Assembly: GCA_030426385.1 (NCBI GenBank)
Contig: JAUHYI010000023.1
Coordinates: 1 to 54,257, forward strand
Reading direction: 5' to 3'
Origin: Phycisphaerae bacterium
GTDB lineage: Bacteria; Planctomycetota; Phycisphaerae; Phycisphaerales; Phycisphaeraceae
Length of the DNA stretch: 54,257 nt
Shown: positions 26,860 through 36,102 of the stretch, one piece after another
How positions within the stretch are numbered: position 1 is the stretch's first letter
Layout of the letters: each line of letters starts with the position of its first letter
The notes under the pieces: generated by a model
Databases searched by the model: none
Told to the model about the DNA's origin: nothing
What the model saw: only the letters and a program-made list of their open reading frames with translations
Position numbers and translations under genes: made by a program

Positions 26860-29733
26860 ATGTCCCTTAAAAATCAACCATCTCCTGCACACGTTGAACC
26901 ACTCCCTGCGTCATTTCACGTCGGGAGACAAAGCGATCGCTCAACCGATCAAACCGAAACACCGATGGCCACCCCCACCCCCATCTCGTCCTTTGCGATC
27001 GATGAAACAACACAACAACCGCAACCCACAACCGAATCAGCCGCCGCTGTGCTGGGCATATTGCACCGCTTGTTTACCGAATCGCAACCCGATCGTCCCG
27101 CATTGCTGCAACGGGTGATCGATGTCGGCTGCCATCTATTTCATGCCGACGAGGCTGTCGTTCTGGAAATTCGCGATGGTCGCTGCATGCCGTTGGCGTC
27201 ACACAGTCGAATCCACAACGACGTGCTCGCCCACGACCAAACAACGATGGCGGCAAGGCCGATTGCACAAACCATCTTCGCCCAAGCCTTTCAACATGCA
27301 CAAACTTATCGCTATCGCACCGCCTTTTCCCAACCCAATGTAACCCTCGCCTCTCCGACGCGTTTTGATCGCTGGATCGAATCTATCGTCACCCCAATTC
27401 CTGTTCACAATAAAATTTTCGGCGTCCTTGCTTTTGGTTCCAGCACACCCACGTCACGCCCATTGACCATTGCCGATCATACGATCGTGGAAATGCTATG
27501 CCGACCCTTGGCCCATCATTTCGAAATCGCCTACCTGGAAACCGAACGAATCATGCACAAACGGCAGCATGAAGCGCTCGCCGAATTAGGTCAGGCCGCT
27601 GTGTCAGGGATCAATCACGAGGCCATGCTGCATCGCACGACTCACTTGTTGGCCAGAACATTGAATCTACCGCTGGCCGCTATTTTCGAACTCGACGGCC
27701 AAGTGGTGCGCTGTCGTTCGTGTTACGGTCGCGATCAATATGGCTCCACACAATTGCCCACAGAACCGGGCTCCTATGCCCACCATATCCTCGCTCGGCG
27801 ACAAGTTTCCGTCAGTCATTTTCATGCCACCACAAACAGGCCTCCAATTCCCCAAACCCTGTGCGATGCCGGCATGGTTTGCGGCATGGCAATCACCATC
27901 CCCGGCTCTGATCGACCCTTTGGATTCTTAGGCGCATACAGTCACGAGTCGCGGGTTTTCACCGACAGCGACCGCCATTTCATGCAGCGTGCCTCAACCA
28001 TTCTGGCTGAAGCTGTCAGCCGAGCCCGTTATGAAAAGGCCCTGGCACAAAGCGAATACCGCTATCGCATGTTGGTCGACCACGCCTCGGACTACGCGAT
28101 GATCACCCTCGACACGCGCGGCCGAATCACCGCTTGTTCACGCGGCGTGACCAATGTCATGGGCTACGAAGAAAAAGAACTGCTGAACAAAAACATTCGC
28201 TGTTTGTTTCCCAGACAAACCGACGACGGTTCTCCCTCACAATCAGATGATCAGCCGTCGATCAATTTCGACGAAGTCCAAAAATCTAAACGCGTGGTTC
28301 GTGAAGGCTGGCGACTCTGCCGCAACGGCAAACGCATCTGGGTCATCAGTGTCGTCACCCCAATTTACGATCAAGCTAACCAACTAGTCGGCTATGCCAT
28401 GGTGTTGCGCAATCGCACCGACCGTAAACACGCAGAAGAAAAATTGCGCCGCAGCGAAATGCGCTACCGCGCGATTGTCGAGGATCAAACCGAACTGATT
28501 TGCCGTATGCGACGCAACGGCACAATCACATTCGTCAATCAGGCCTTTTGCAAGTATTACAACCGCGAACGCAAAACTCTGATCGACGATAATTTTTTCA
28601 ATCTGATCCACCCTCAGGATCGCCCGCGCATGATTGAACATTTCCGTCGACTCCACAGCACGCTACCTGTGGGCACAGTGGAATATCGCACGTTACATGC
28701 CGACGACCCGGACCGCTGGATGCGCTGGACGATTCGTTGGCTGTCGAACCAGACAAAAACAAACAAAAAACGCTCACGCCATAAAAAGTTTTCCATGACT
28801 GACCTGTTGGAAGAAGATGAAATCCAGGCTGTCGGGCAAGACATTACCGGCCGAAAAATTTCAGAACAGGCATTGCAACGCAGCGAAGCCGAACAACGCG
28901 AATTAGCCGAGCGCTCCAAAATATTGCTGCGTGAACTCGACCATCGTGTGAAAAATAATTTGGCTGGGTTGTACTCGCTACTATCGATCTACGAATCATC
29001 AAGCACCGATGTTCAAACGTTTGCCCGATCTGTCCGTGGCAAAGTCATGGCCATGAAAACAGTCCATGAACTGACGGCGACCAATGCGCAATCAGCCATC
29101 GATCTGACCCACCTGGTCGAATTACTGTCTCATCAATTCCCCGCGGCCCATCGTCAAACCCAACCCGTCACACTCAGCGGCCCGCCCATCAAAATTTCAT
29201 CACAACAGGTCGCGCCCATGGCTATGTCCATTCAAGAACTGTTCACCAACAGCCAAAAATATGGGGCCTTGTCCCTTCCAACTGGCTCGGTCAACATTTC
29301 CTGGCGCTGGCTTACCCCTGATCAAGAAAACCCATCGGCAAACAGCCCGGAAACATCAGACGCAATCGATGCAACCCGCGCGTCCGACAATTCCCAGGCA
29401 CCCGACCCTCACATGGCGTCCGACGCATCCAGCACGCCTATCCATGAAAACCAGAATGTCGACAAGCCCGCCAACTTCATCAGTAACATGCCGGGCCACT
29501 TGTTGAATAGCGCTAAAAAACTCCCTCGAAATTCTGCCAAAAAGCAACGCACCATCGAATTCGTATGGCAGGAACTCGGCGTCGATAACCTTACCAAACC
29601 CGAGCACTTCGGCGTAGGACTCGATTTGATCACCGGATTCGCGCAGTACGAATTAGGAGGATCCGCTGATTTTGATTTTTCGCCCACCGGCCTGTGCTGC
29701 ACATTACGCGCCAAGCTCGATGACTGCGAATAG
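26860..29733 (+). CDS. GAF - GAF - PAS - PAS - HisKA_2-type histidine kinase
   Basis: 957 residues without membrane segments. Two GAF domains at about 55-210 and 230-385, PAS at about 398-520 (MLVDHASDYAMITLDTRGRI) and a second PAS at about 528-665 (AIVEDQTELICRMRRNGTIT), each followed by PAC-like segments (YAMVLRNRTDRKHAEE). The kinase core carries LLRELDHRVKNNLAGLYSLL with His695 as phospho-acceptor and N box SIQELFTNSQKYGALSLP. A polar insert of about 90 residues interrupts the ATPase domain before GVGLDLITGF. The kinase core resembles the two MASE1 kinases at 1460 and 3198. The ANTAR response regulator ending at 30155 is the nearest likely partner. Start ATG 26860 lacks a clear ribosome site; ATG 26965 is possible. 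Confidence 0.87.
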   Translation: MSLKNQPSPAHVEPLPASFHVGRQSDRSTDQTETPMATPTPISSFAIDETTQQPQPTTESAAAVLGILHRLFTESQPDRPALLQRVIDVGCHLFHADEAVVLEIRDGRCMPLASHSRIHNDVLAHDQTTMAARPIAQTIFAQAFQHAQTYRYRTAFSQPNVTLASPTRFDRWIESIVTPIPVHNKIFGVLAFGSSTPTSRPLTIADHTIVEMLCRPLAHHFEIAYLETERIMHKRQHEALAELGQAAVSGINHEAMLHRTTHLLARTLNLPLAAIFELDGQVVRCRSCYGRDQYGSTQLPTEPGSYAHHILARRQVSVSHFHATTNRPPIPQTLCDAGMVCGMAITIPGSDRPFGFLGAYSHESRVFTDSDRHFMQRASTILAEAVSRARYEKALAQSEYRYRMLVDHASDYAMITLDTRGRITACSRGVTNVMGYEEKELLNKNIRCLFPRQTDDGSPSQSDDQPSINFDEVQKSKRVVREGWRLCRNGKRIWVISVVTPIYDQANQLVGYAMVLRNRTDRKHAEEKLRRSEMRYRAIVEDQTELICRMRRNGTITFVNQAFCKYYNRERKTLIDDNFFNLIHPQDRPRMIEHFRRLHSTLPVGTVEYRTLHADDPDRWMRWTIRWLSNQTKTNKKRSRHKKFSMTDLLEEDEIQAVGQDITGRKISEQALQRSEAEQRELAERSKILLRELDHRVKNNLAGLYSLLSIYESSSTDVQTFARSVRGKVMAMKTVHELTATNAQSAIDLTHLVELLSHQFPAAHRQTQPVTLSGPPIKISSQQVAPMAMSIQELFTNSQKYGALSLPTGSVNISWRWLTPDQENPSANSPETSDAIDATRASDNSQAPDPHMASDASSTPIHENQNVDKPANFISNMPGHLLNSAKKLPRNSAKKQRTIEFVWQELGVDNLTKPEHFGVGLDLITGFAQYELGGSADFDFSPTGLCCTLRAKLDDCE

Positions 29734-30154
29734 ATGGTGCCATTAGAGCGTATTGCGTCATTGGTGACCGCATGGCAATCCGGACTGGTCACTTAAGTGA
29801 ACAATCCAGCGTGAGTATCTTGAGGACAGAAATTTTGCAATACGCTATAGCCGTTAGCCGCCGCCCAAGGGCGGCGCGACGTTTAGGGTTGCAATAATAC
29901 CCATCCCATTAAAAACTCGCGCGGCCTCAAATTTCCCTTCACACAAACTCCCGGTATTCACCGGGAGCCAATAAAAATCTACGCGCGAGTATTTATCGTA
30001 ATCCGTATAACGCTCACGCGCCGCCCAAGGGCGGCGGCTAACCCACGACTTCTAAATAGAATTGGTATTCGTTACAGTTGCTCGAATCGCAACCTTACGC
30101 GGTCCAAACTCTAACCGCAGCCTGAACCACAAGACAAACCCGCTCGGCTAATTC
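29734..30154. repeat. Intergenic repeat island (R2 copy 2 inside an inverted R3 pair)
   Basis: An R3 palindrome GCCGCCGCCCAAGGGCGGCG (29857-29876, preceded by GTTA) and an inverted copy (30018-30038, followed by TAAC) flank an R2 copy with core CTCCCGGTATTCACCGGGAG (29948-29967). This is the layout of a REPIN. The island separates convergent kinase and ANTAR genes. Confidence 0.75.
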
Positions 30155-30835
30155 TTACACGTTTTCCGAGCCAAGCAAATCGTTGGCATCAATGATCGCC
30201 TGCGCCAGATCCACCAGTTTAATTCGTGAATTGCGGGCTTGCTTTTGTAACCGGCGCATCGCGTCTTCCTCAGACACACTCAGCTTTTTCATCAGCAAGC
30301 CCTTGGCCCGCTCGATAATCTTGCGATTAGCCAGGGACGTTTTCAATTCACCAATTTCACCACGCAACGCAGAGTGCTGGCGAAATCGCGACCAGGCCAC
30401 CGCAATATTTACACGCAGTTCGTCCGGCGTTACCGGCTTGATCATATATCCGAACACCCCGATTTTCGTGCCCGCTTCCAGATAATCCGGATCGCTGAAC
30501 GCGCTAAGAATCACCACCGGAATACCCATCTGGCAAAACAACACACTCGCCGCAGCTAAACCGTCCATGACCGGCATGCGTATGTCTACCAACGCAAAGT
30601 CAGGCCGATGTTCTTTGGCATACGCAATGGCTTGTTCACCATTGGCCGCAGGGCCCACCACTTCGAATCCTAATTCCTTAAGGTTCTCAATCAGGTTAAC
30701 CGCGACCAAATGTTCATCATCAGCCACCAAAACTTTTTTCGGTTGGGCTGGCAAATTCACGGGCGTACTTTGCTTGTCCGGTTTGATAGGCGTGCTCGGC
30801 ATTTTCTGCGGCGGGTGGTTGACCGTGGCTGTCAT
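30155..30835 (-). CDS. Response regulator with RNA-binding ANTAR output domain
   Basis: About 33 polar residues precede a receiver domain (KVLVADDEHLV, phospho-acceptor Asp84 in ALVDIRMPVMDG, VVILSAFSD, YMIKPVTP), all key residues intact. The C-terminal 145-220 region is an ANTAR domain (KIIERAKGLLMKKLSVSEED then RLQKQARNSRIKLVDLAQAI). ANTAR proteins bind paired hairpins with six-base loops in nascent RNA and prevent termination, as AmiR, NasR and EutV do. EutV is phosphorylated by EutW, a kinase of the HisKA_2 class, the same class as the kinase at 26860 that converges on this gene. No ANTAR target RNA is identified in the window. Confidence 0.92.
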   Translation of the reverse strand: MTATVNHPPQKMPSTPIKPDKQSTPVNLPAQPKKVLVADDEHLVAVNLIENLKELGFEVVGPAANGEQAIAYAKEHRPDFALVDIRMPVMDGLAAASVLFCQMGIPVVILSAFSDPDYLEAGTKIGVFGYMIKPVTPDELRVNIAVAWSRFRQHSALRGEIGELKTSLANRKIIERAKGLLMKKLSVSEEDAMRRLQKQARNSRIKLVDLAQAIIDANDLLGSENV

Positions 30836-31280
30836 AAAACGACCTTTCCGGAACTATTGCATGGTGTGGGATACAGCATCACAACAAAATAGCGAACGCT
30901 AACATCACAATTAGTTTGCCGATGGTTGCTTTCTCCAAACACAGTTAAACTCGGTCAGGCGTCTTGGACTAAACCGGGCCATGATATCCTAACACAATGT
31001 AACAAACCTCGATTGAACTGCCAATCGAGTTTTTCGCCACACTATAGCTTCGTACTAATCGTTCATAATTAGTGAATAATTGCAATAAAAATGATCGCAG
31101 GTCACCTCCTTCACCTATGCGGCGCCCAATTGATTCAATTAAACGAGCCTCTGAACGCCTCGACATTCAATAAAAACTCAATTCCTCATAACCCAGTCCA
31201 CCAGTGCGCATCAATCATTTGGGCAACCACACAGTCCCGGCAAGGCCACAGCCAGCGACAACGGAAACAGATATTTATCG
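30836..31280. other. Non-coding gap
   Basis: Upstream region of the ANTAR gene and downstream region of the polyferredoxin fusion gene. It is AT-richer than its surroundings. It contains a perfect AAGGAGGTGACC on the minus strand near 31100, not followed by a convincing gene. No repeat or RNA gene seen. Confidence 0.4.
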
Positions 31281-33662
31281 TTAAATTTTCTGCCCTCTGA
31301 CCGTCATCTCGGTCATCTGAACCTGGCTTGCGGCCAAACGGTCCACCCCCAAAATTTCACCTGTTCGGCGAGCCACGCGCCCGAATGATAGAACGCCCGT
31401 CGGACATGACGATACACACGCAGAGCAGCGAACGCATTCCGGGTCGGCCATCGGCTTACCCTTGTTCGCGAAGTTCATCACATCGATGCCCTGATGACAC
31501 ACGCTTGTGCAGACATTGCACGAAATACATTTTTTCTTCTCGGCCAGAATGCGAAATTGACTAAACCGAGCATAGATATGCATCAGCGCAGCCAACGGAC
31601 AAGCGAACCGACACCAGAATCGGCCGGAAAACCAAAAATACAAACTCACCCCCAAAATCCCGGCCCAGAGTAAATCCACAAACCATACATAATTGAATAG
31701 CGGCAGGTCATGGAAAAGATATTCAAACCCTCGACTCGGCCACGACCCCCCCACGTTTTCCCCCGCACTTCCACCACTATTTCCACCCGCGTACGCATCC
31801 ATGATCCAACCGGCGGTGCGTAGCACCATCAACACCAGCGCGAAGACTAAAAACACCTGCCCCACCATGTTGAATCGATTCCAAAATGGGCCGTGCAACA
31901 TTTTGTGCCGATGTCGATCGCCCAGCGTTTCTGCCAATGCGCCACATGAACAGATCCAACCGCAATACGCACCCTTGCCATAAAAATAAACCAGCAAAGG
32001 AATCAACACGAACGTCTGCACCACACTGATGGCCAACCATGTCCATAGCGGTTCACTGGTAAATATATTCCAGAAAAACAACGGCCAAGCCAACACGAAT
32101 CCAAACGCCCGCCAATATTCTCGGCCGTGGCCATAGTTCGCTAATGGAAACAGCGCGTCGGCCATCGACTTGAGCACGCCCGAATCGAACCAACCATTAT
32201 TCCCAATCCACGGCAACAACACATACGGCAAAAAAAACAACGGCACACATTGCACCGCCATCAACGTCATCGTTTGCCATTTCACATACGGCGTGCGTCG
32301 GCGACGAATTCGATCGATCCCAAACAAGACCACGCACGAGCAATACGCAAACGAATAATAAAACCCCGGCTCGCCCAGCGATATTTTTAACACGCCGAGC
32401 AGGTGCGATGGATCCGCAAATGCTCCACCCAGTGATTCCCACCAAGCGGGCACGTTGTATGGAAACCATCCGGCACTCGCCCACGCATCGCCAATTTTTG
32501 ACAGCCACGACAATGGCCATACATCCGCGATATGCACGCCGGTTTTTTTCCAGTGGTACATCCACACACAAAAAACCATGAACGCAATCAGAGACGTCCA
32601 CCAACCCAGCGTGCGCTCACCATGTATGCGAACGCCACTGCGCCGGAAAAAATCTAACGGCGCCTCTCGGCCGATCATCGTAAACACCACATCGTTTGCG
32701 ATGGTCTGATCCACGCCACTGCGATCGGTGATCGTTACCTGAGCTTCATCAATCGTTTTAACTCGCGAACCCAATAGCAATGCGATCGTGCCGTCCTGTT
32801 GCAATCGCTCGATTTTTTCAATGTTGTCGGGCTTTGGGCGGCTCAACTCCGGCTTGCGATAACTTACCGTGACCGTCGCGCCCGATTCAGCCAGCGCTAT
32901 CGCCGTCTCCAACGCACTGTCACCACCACCGACCACCAACGCGTTTTTACCGGCGTATTCCTTGGGATCGTGCAACCGGTTGTACACTTTATCGCGATCC
33001 TCGCCAGGCACGCCCAACTCACGATAGTTCCCACTGCGTCCAATCGCCACGATCACACGATGCGCATAAACGGCATCTTCAGTCCCTTCTCCCAAGGCCA
33101 AACGCAAACGTGACCCTTCGCGTTTCACGTGGGTCACATGCGCCGCCACCGGCTCTATCCCTCGCGCCGCAGTCTGTTCGCGCAGATCAACCAGCAAACC
33201 TTCTTTGATATCGGATTGCTCATGGAATTGCAGATCACCCGCAGGCGTCATCTCCGTCGGATAGGTATAGATCGGCTTACCCTTGGGAAAATTTACGATC
33301 GTGCTAAACGCTTCTGCCGATTCATAAATTGCAAAACGCAACCCACGCTTCTGCGCTTCAATCGCAGCTGAAAAACCCGACACCCCGCCACCCACAATCG
33401 CGATATCCAACACCGAATCATCCGACGTATCGCGTTTCACAAAACTCGCATCGTCCGCAATCGTATGCACCGCACGTGCGCCGGTATCCGCCGAAAACTT
33501 CAACAATGGGATACCGGTCAAATCGCCAACGATGTACAACCCCGCCACATTCGTTGAGCCGTCCGCCTGGGCCACGGGCAGTTTTTCTACGCCACCACTG
33601 GGCCACTGGCCATGCAACCAATGTGTGTATTGTCGTATCGGAGCGGTTATTTTTTTTATCAT
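31281..33662 (-). CDS. FAD/NAD(P) oxidoreductase fused to membrane polyferredoxin
   Basis: Residues 85-370 are a thioredoxin-reductase-like flavoprotein: FAD motif IAIVGGGVSGFSAAIEAQ, RVIVAIGRSGN, and NAD(P) motif ALVVGGGDSALETAIALAES. Residues 375-720 have several membrane segments of the NapH/FixG/RdxA kind (YFYGKGAYCGWICSCGALAE, FWCRFACPLAALMHIY). The C terminus has two 4Fe-4S clusters (CISCNVCTSVCHQG and CVRCSACVSSCPTG). It likely moves electrons between NAD(P)H and a quinone or another acceptor at the membrane; direction and partner unknown. Residues of about 624-640 (AGGNSGGSAGENVGGSW) are a Gly-rich insert encoded by the G-rich microelement. A short preceding segment (GLYIVGDLTGIPLLKFSA) looks like a displaced FAD-binding end. 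Confidence 0.87.
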   Translation of the reverse strand: MIKKITAPIRQYTHWLHGQWPSGGVEKLPVAQADGSTNVAGLYIVGDLTGIPLLKFSADTGARAVHTIADDASFVKRDTSDDSVLDIAIVGGGVSGFSAAIEAQKRGLRFAIYESAEAFSTIVNFPKGKPIYTYPTEMTPAGDLQFHEQSDIKEGLLVDLREQTAARGIEPVAAHVTHVKREGSRLRLALGEGTEDAVYAHRVIVAIGRSGNYRELGVPGEDRDKVYNRLHDPKEYAGKNALVVGGGDSALETAIALAESGATVTVSYRKPELSRPKPDNIEKIERLQQDGTIALLLGSRVKTIDEAQVTITDRSGVDQTIANDVVFTMIGREAPLDFFRRSGVRIHGERTLGWWTSLIAFMVFCVWMYHWKKTGVHIADVWPLSWLSKIGDAWASAGWFPYNVPAWWESLGGAFADPSHLLGVLKISLGEPGFYYSFAYCSCVVLFGIDRIRRRRTPYVKWQTMTLMAVQCVPLFFLPYVLLPWIGNNGWFDSGVLKSMADALFPLANYGHGREYWRAFGFVLAWPLFFWNIFTSEPLWTWLAISVVQTFVLIPLLVYFYGKGAYCGWICSCGALAETLGDRHRHKMLHGPFWNRFNMVGQVFLVFALVLMVLRTAGWIMDAYAGGNSGGSAGENVGGSWPSRGFEYLFHDLPLFNYVWFVDLLWAGILGVSLYFWFSGRFWCRFACPLAALMHIYARFSQFRILAEKKKCISCNVCTSVCHQGIDVMNFANKGKPMADPECVRCSACVSSCPTGVLSFGRVARRTGEILGVDRLAASQVQMTEMTVRGQKI

Positions 33663-33709
33663 GGTTCAGATTCCACACAGACTTGGATTGAACCCACCAG
33701 TCCTGATTT

Positions 33710-34600
33710 TTATTCCGCGTCTGACGGCAATAATTTTTGCGCCGTTAAAAACGTGCGGATTTCATGCCAATAATCCTGTTCATGATCCGGCCCCGGAAAA
33801 TCGTTGTGCCCCGCGGGATATACCACCAGCTTCGCATCCGTGCGTAGCTCTGCCAGCTTCTGACTTTCGGACAACGGGATAATCGAATCATCTGATCCGT
33901 GAAACAACAACACCGGCCAATCGCTATCACCCAGCGCGCGATCCGTCCGATAGGGATGACGAATCAAAAACGGCAACGCGAAATATTTCCGCGCCATCGA
34001 CGCGATCGATCGAAACGTGGATTCCAAAATCACCGCATCAGGTGTTAACACGGTCGCCAAGTCAGCAGACACCCCGCCACCCAATGATCGGCCGTGGTAA
34101 ATCAATTTCTCGTGCGGCACCTGATCAATAAAATGCAACACGTCCTCGCGAATATTCCATTGCGTCGGCTTGCCACCCGATCGGCCATACCCGCGATACT
34201 CCACCAACAACACGCTCAACCCCATCGCGTGATATTGATTCAAAATTCGATCCTGATAATCAATCAGTTCACCATTGCCATGTAAATAAACCACCAATGG
34301 CATGACCGATGCGCCGGCCGACAGATCCCCGGCTGGCACGTACCACGCTTCAACCATTTCCCCCTCACCAATATCACGCGTTAACACTTGCACGTTCGGC
34401 GACGGCTTCAATTCCTGTAACGGACCCACCAAACCAATCGGCCAAATCAAATGCCCCTGAATTGAAAACAAAAACGTCCACCACCCCACCAGCAACAACA
34501 CCAACACACCTATCAACATTCGTAATCGCCGCTGTTTGTTTGAAGGTGGCGACGCGTTTGTGGCCTCCGCCGCACCTGTCACAGATTGATCCTCTGCCAT
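33710..34600 (-). CDS. Membrane-anchored alpha/beta hydrolase
   Basis: One N-terminal membrane segment (MLIGVLVLLLVGWWTFLFSI, about 29-48) is followed by a complete alpha/beta hydrolase: oxyanion segment VVYLHGNGE, nucleophile Ser in YHGRSLGGG, Asp in LLFHGSDDSIIP and His in PAGHNDFPG. It resembles bacterial homologues of the ABHD13/BEM46 group of serine hydrolases facing the periplasm. Substrate unknown. It lies 47 bp from the polyferredoxin fusion and on the same strand, so they may form one transcript, as may the glycosyltransferase upstream. Confidence 0.85.
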   Translation of the reverse strand: MAEDQSVTGAAEATNASPPSNKQRRLRMLIGVLVLLLVGWWTFLFSIQGHLIWPIGLVGPLQELKPSPNVQVLTRDIGEGEMVEAWYVPAGDLSAGASVMPLVVYLHGNGELIDYQDRILNQYHAMGLSVLLVEYRGYGRSGGKPTQWNIREDVLHFIDQVPHEKLIYHGRSLGGGVSADLATVLTPDAVILESTFRSIASMARKYFALPFLIRHPYRTDRALGDSDWPVLLFHGSDDSIIPLSESQKLAELRTDAKLVVYPAGHNDFPGPDHEQDYWHEIRTFLTAQKLLPSDAE

Positions 34601-34662
34601 CGCAGGCTCTCCATAAATAGAACCACACTTACATTTTCACCGAGCGCCTGACCTGCGATTCA

Positions 34663-36045
34663 TTATCCCCACACCCACGAGGCGAACTGCGTCGACTTTT
34701 GATCCCAGCCTTCATCAACCAACCGTTTTCGCGCTTGCAGTTGTTCAGCGGGCACGCCTTGCTTCGCACGTTGTCGAGCGATCGTCACGCACATGTCCAA
34801 CTGCGATACCACATCCGCGGCATCCGACCAATCAACCGTCGCGGGTAATGATCGCACCACCACCGGCTTGCCAGTGGCCATGTATTCCTTGAATTTCAGC
34901 GGTTGAATCGCACGTGTCACCGGGATATCCGCATACGGCATTACCAACACATCCGACGCCGCTGCCATCGCGGGCAATGATGCATACGCCGCAGCACCTG
35001 GCAACACAATGCGATCGTGTCGACTCAGTCGCGCATCAGGCGATTGTTGGGGCCCCGCCAAAACCAATGTTCCGCACCGCGACGCCAACGCATCGCACCA
35101 TGACGTATCCAAACGTCGATCCACCACGCCCCAGAACAACAGAATCGGACTGCGCATCGCCAAACGCGTCCACCACTTCGGCAACCCTTCCACATCTTTA
35201 CCACGCCCACCTCCGCCGGCGGCCCAATGTGCCCGGTCAATTCCATGCGTCAGTAATTTTACCTCGTCGCCATCAACGCCAGGCATCTGTCCCAGCCGAT
35301 CCACCAACGTCGGCGACACCGCGATCATCGCATCCATCTGCCCTACCAACTCGCGTTCCATCGCATCCATCACCCCACCATCCAAACCGGGCCACACCGA
35401 AAAATCATCCACGCAGTAATACACGCGCCGATCCACATCCAACATCGCCATCGCATCAGCCACGATGGGCACCGTCGTCACTGCAATACGTTTCACCCCT
35501 TCGCGCCGTTCGCCCAATGCCGCGTTCACCGATTTAGCAATTGCGTTCGCGTTGAATCGTCGTTGCCATGCACGCCGAAACCCCGGATACATCGCGGGAC
35601 TGATCACGCTTGGCTGCGTGACATCTATATCATCAGTCGCTTGGCCGCCGCCGGGCCGACGATCGTACAACCATGTTGTAATTTTTCGCACCGCCTTGCC
35701 CACATCTTCAACACCCAACCGCGGGCTACGTGTGCCGATCGTATTCACCCAGATCACCTGCACCGCGCGCCCATCAAATGACGTGGTCCCATCGAGAATC
35801 TTGCCGATCAAATGCTGACAACTCGAGGGATGCCGCCCCCAATCATCCGAAAAAACGACTAACTGTCCCCCCACCTCGGTCCTGCTTTTCGCCAGCTCGG
35901 CTTGTTGATCGCCAAACGGATCACCAAACGGCTCGCCAGCTAGTTCATCGGATCGTTCGCCAGATTGTTTTTCAGACCGTTCGTCAGCGATCTGTTCGGG
36001 CACATGTGGGGAGGTCGGATTAATCACCACCTGATTATCGGGCAT
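34663..36045 (-). CDS. Glycosyltransferase, GT4/GT1-like
   Basis: Start at ATG 36045 with AGG 6-8 nt upstream; the frame stays open to 36219 but that part overlaps the divergent gene. About 60 N-terminal residues are low complexity (ERSDELAGEPFGDPFGDQQA) and may be repeat-derived. The catalytic part resembles GT4 enzymes: SDDWGRHPSSCQHL, VIWVNTIGTR, DRRVYYCVDDFSVWPG, DAMIAVSPTLVDRL, ILLFWGVVDRRLD, and a donor-site region with MPYADIPVTRAIQPLKFKEY then MATGKPVV. This pattern is common in exopolysaccharide clusters. It is divergent, with 57 bp between starts, from a PEP-CTERM-associated sugar transferase, so both may be controlled from the shared gap. Confidence 0.82.
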   Translation of the reverse strand: MPDNQVVINPTSPHVPEQIADERSEKQSGERSDELAGEPFGDPFGDQQAELAKSRTEVGGQLVVFSDDWGRHPSSCQHLIGKILDGTTSFDGRAVQVIWVNTIGTRSPRLGVEDVGKAVRKITTWLYDRRPGGGQATDDIDVTQPSVISPAMYPGFRRAWQRRFNANAIAKSVNAALGERREGVKRIAVTTVPIVADAMAMLDVDRRVYYCVDDFSVWPGLDGGVMDAMERELVGQMDAMIAVSPTLVDRLGQMPGVDGDEVKLLTHGIDRAHWAAGGGGRGKDVEGLPKWWTRLAMRSPILLFWGVVDRRLDTSWCDALASRCGTLVLAGPQQSPDARLSRHDRIVLPGAAAYASLPAMAAASDVLVMPYADIPVTRAIQPLKFKEYMATGKPVVVRSLPATVDWSDAADVVSQLDMCVTIARQRAKQGVPAEQLQARKRLVDEGWDQKSTQFASWVWG

Positions 36046-36102
36046 CGTGCCTGTCAACACAAAACCCGAACCCTGCATGCCGAACCATCCGATACTAAAT
36101 CC

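Noticed and set aside
31091..31115. Perfect AAGGAGGTGACC on the minus strand, resembling a strong ribosome site or the complement of the 16S rRNA 3' end
   Set aside because: The only following frame is about 38 residues from a TTG and has no family features. Flanks do not match 16S rRNA, so it is neither a clear gene start nor an rRNA fragment.
34914..35537. Long plus-strand frame opposite the glycosyltransferase at 34663
   Set aside because: Pro/Ser/Thr/His-rich translation typical of an antisense shadow; the minus-strand gene has clear glycosyltransferase motifs.
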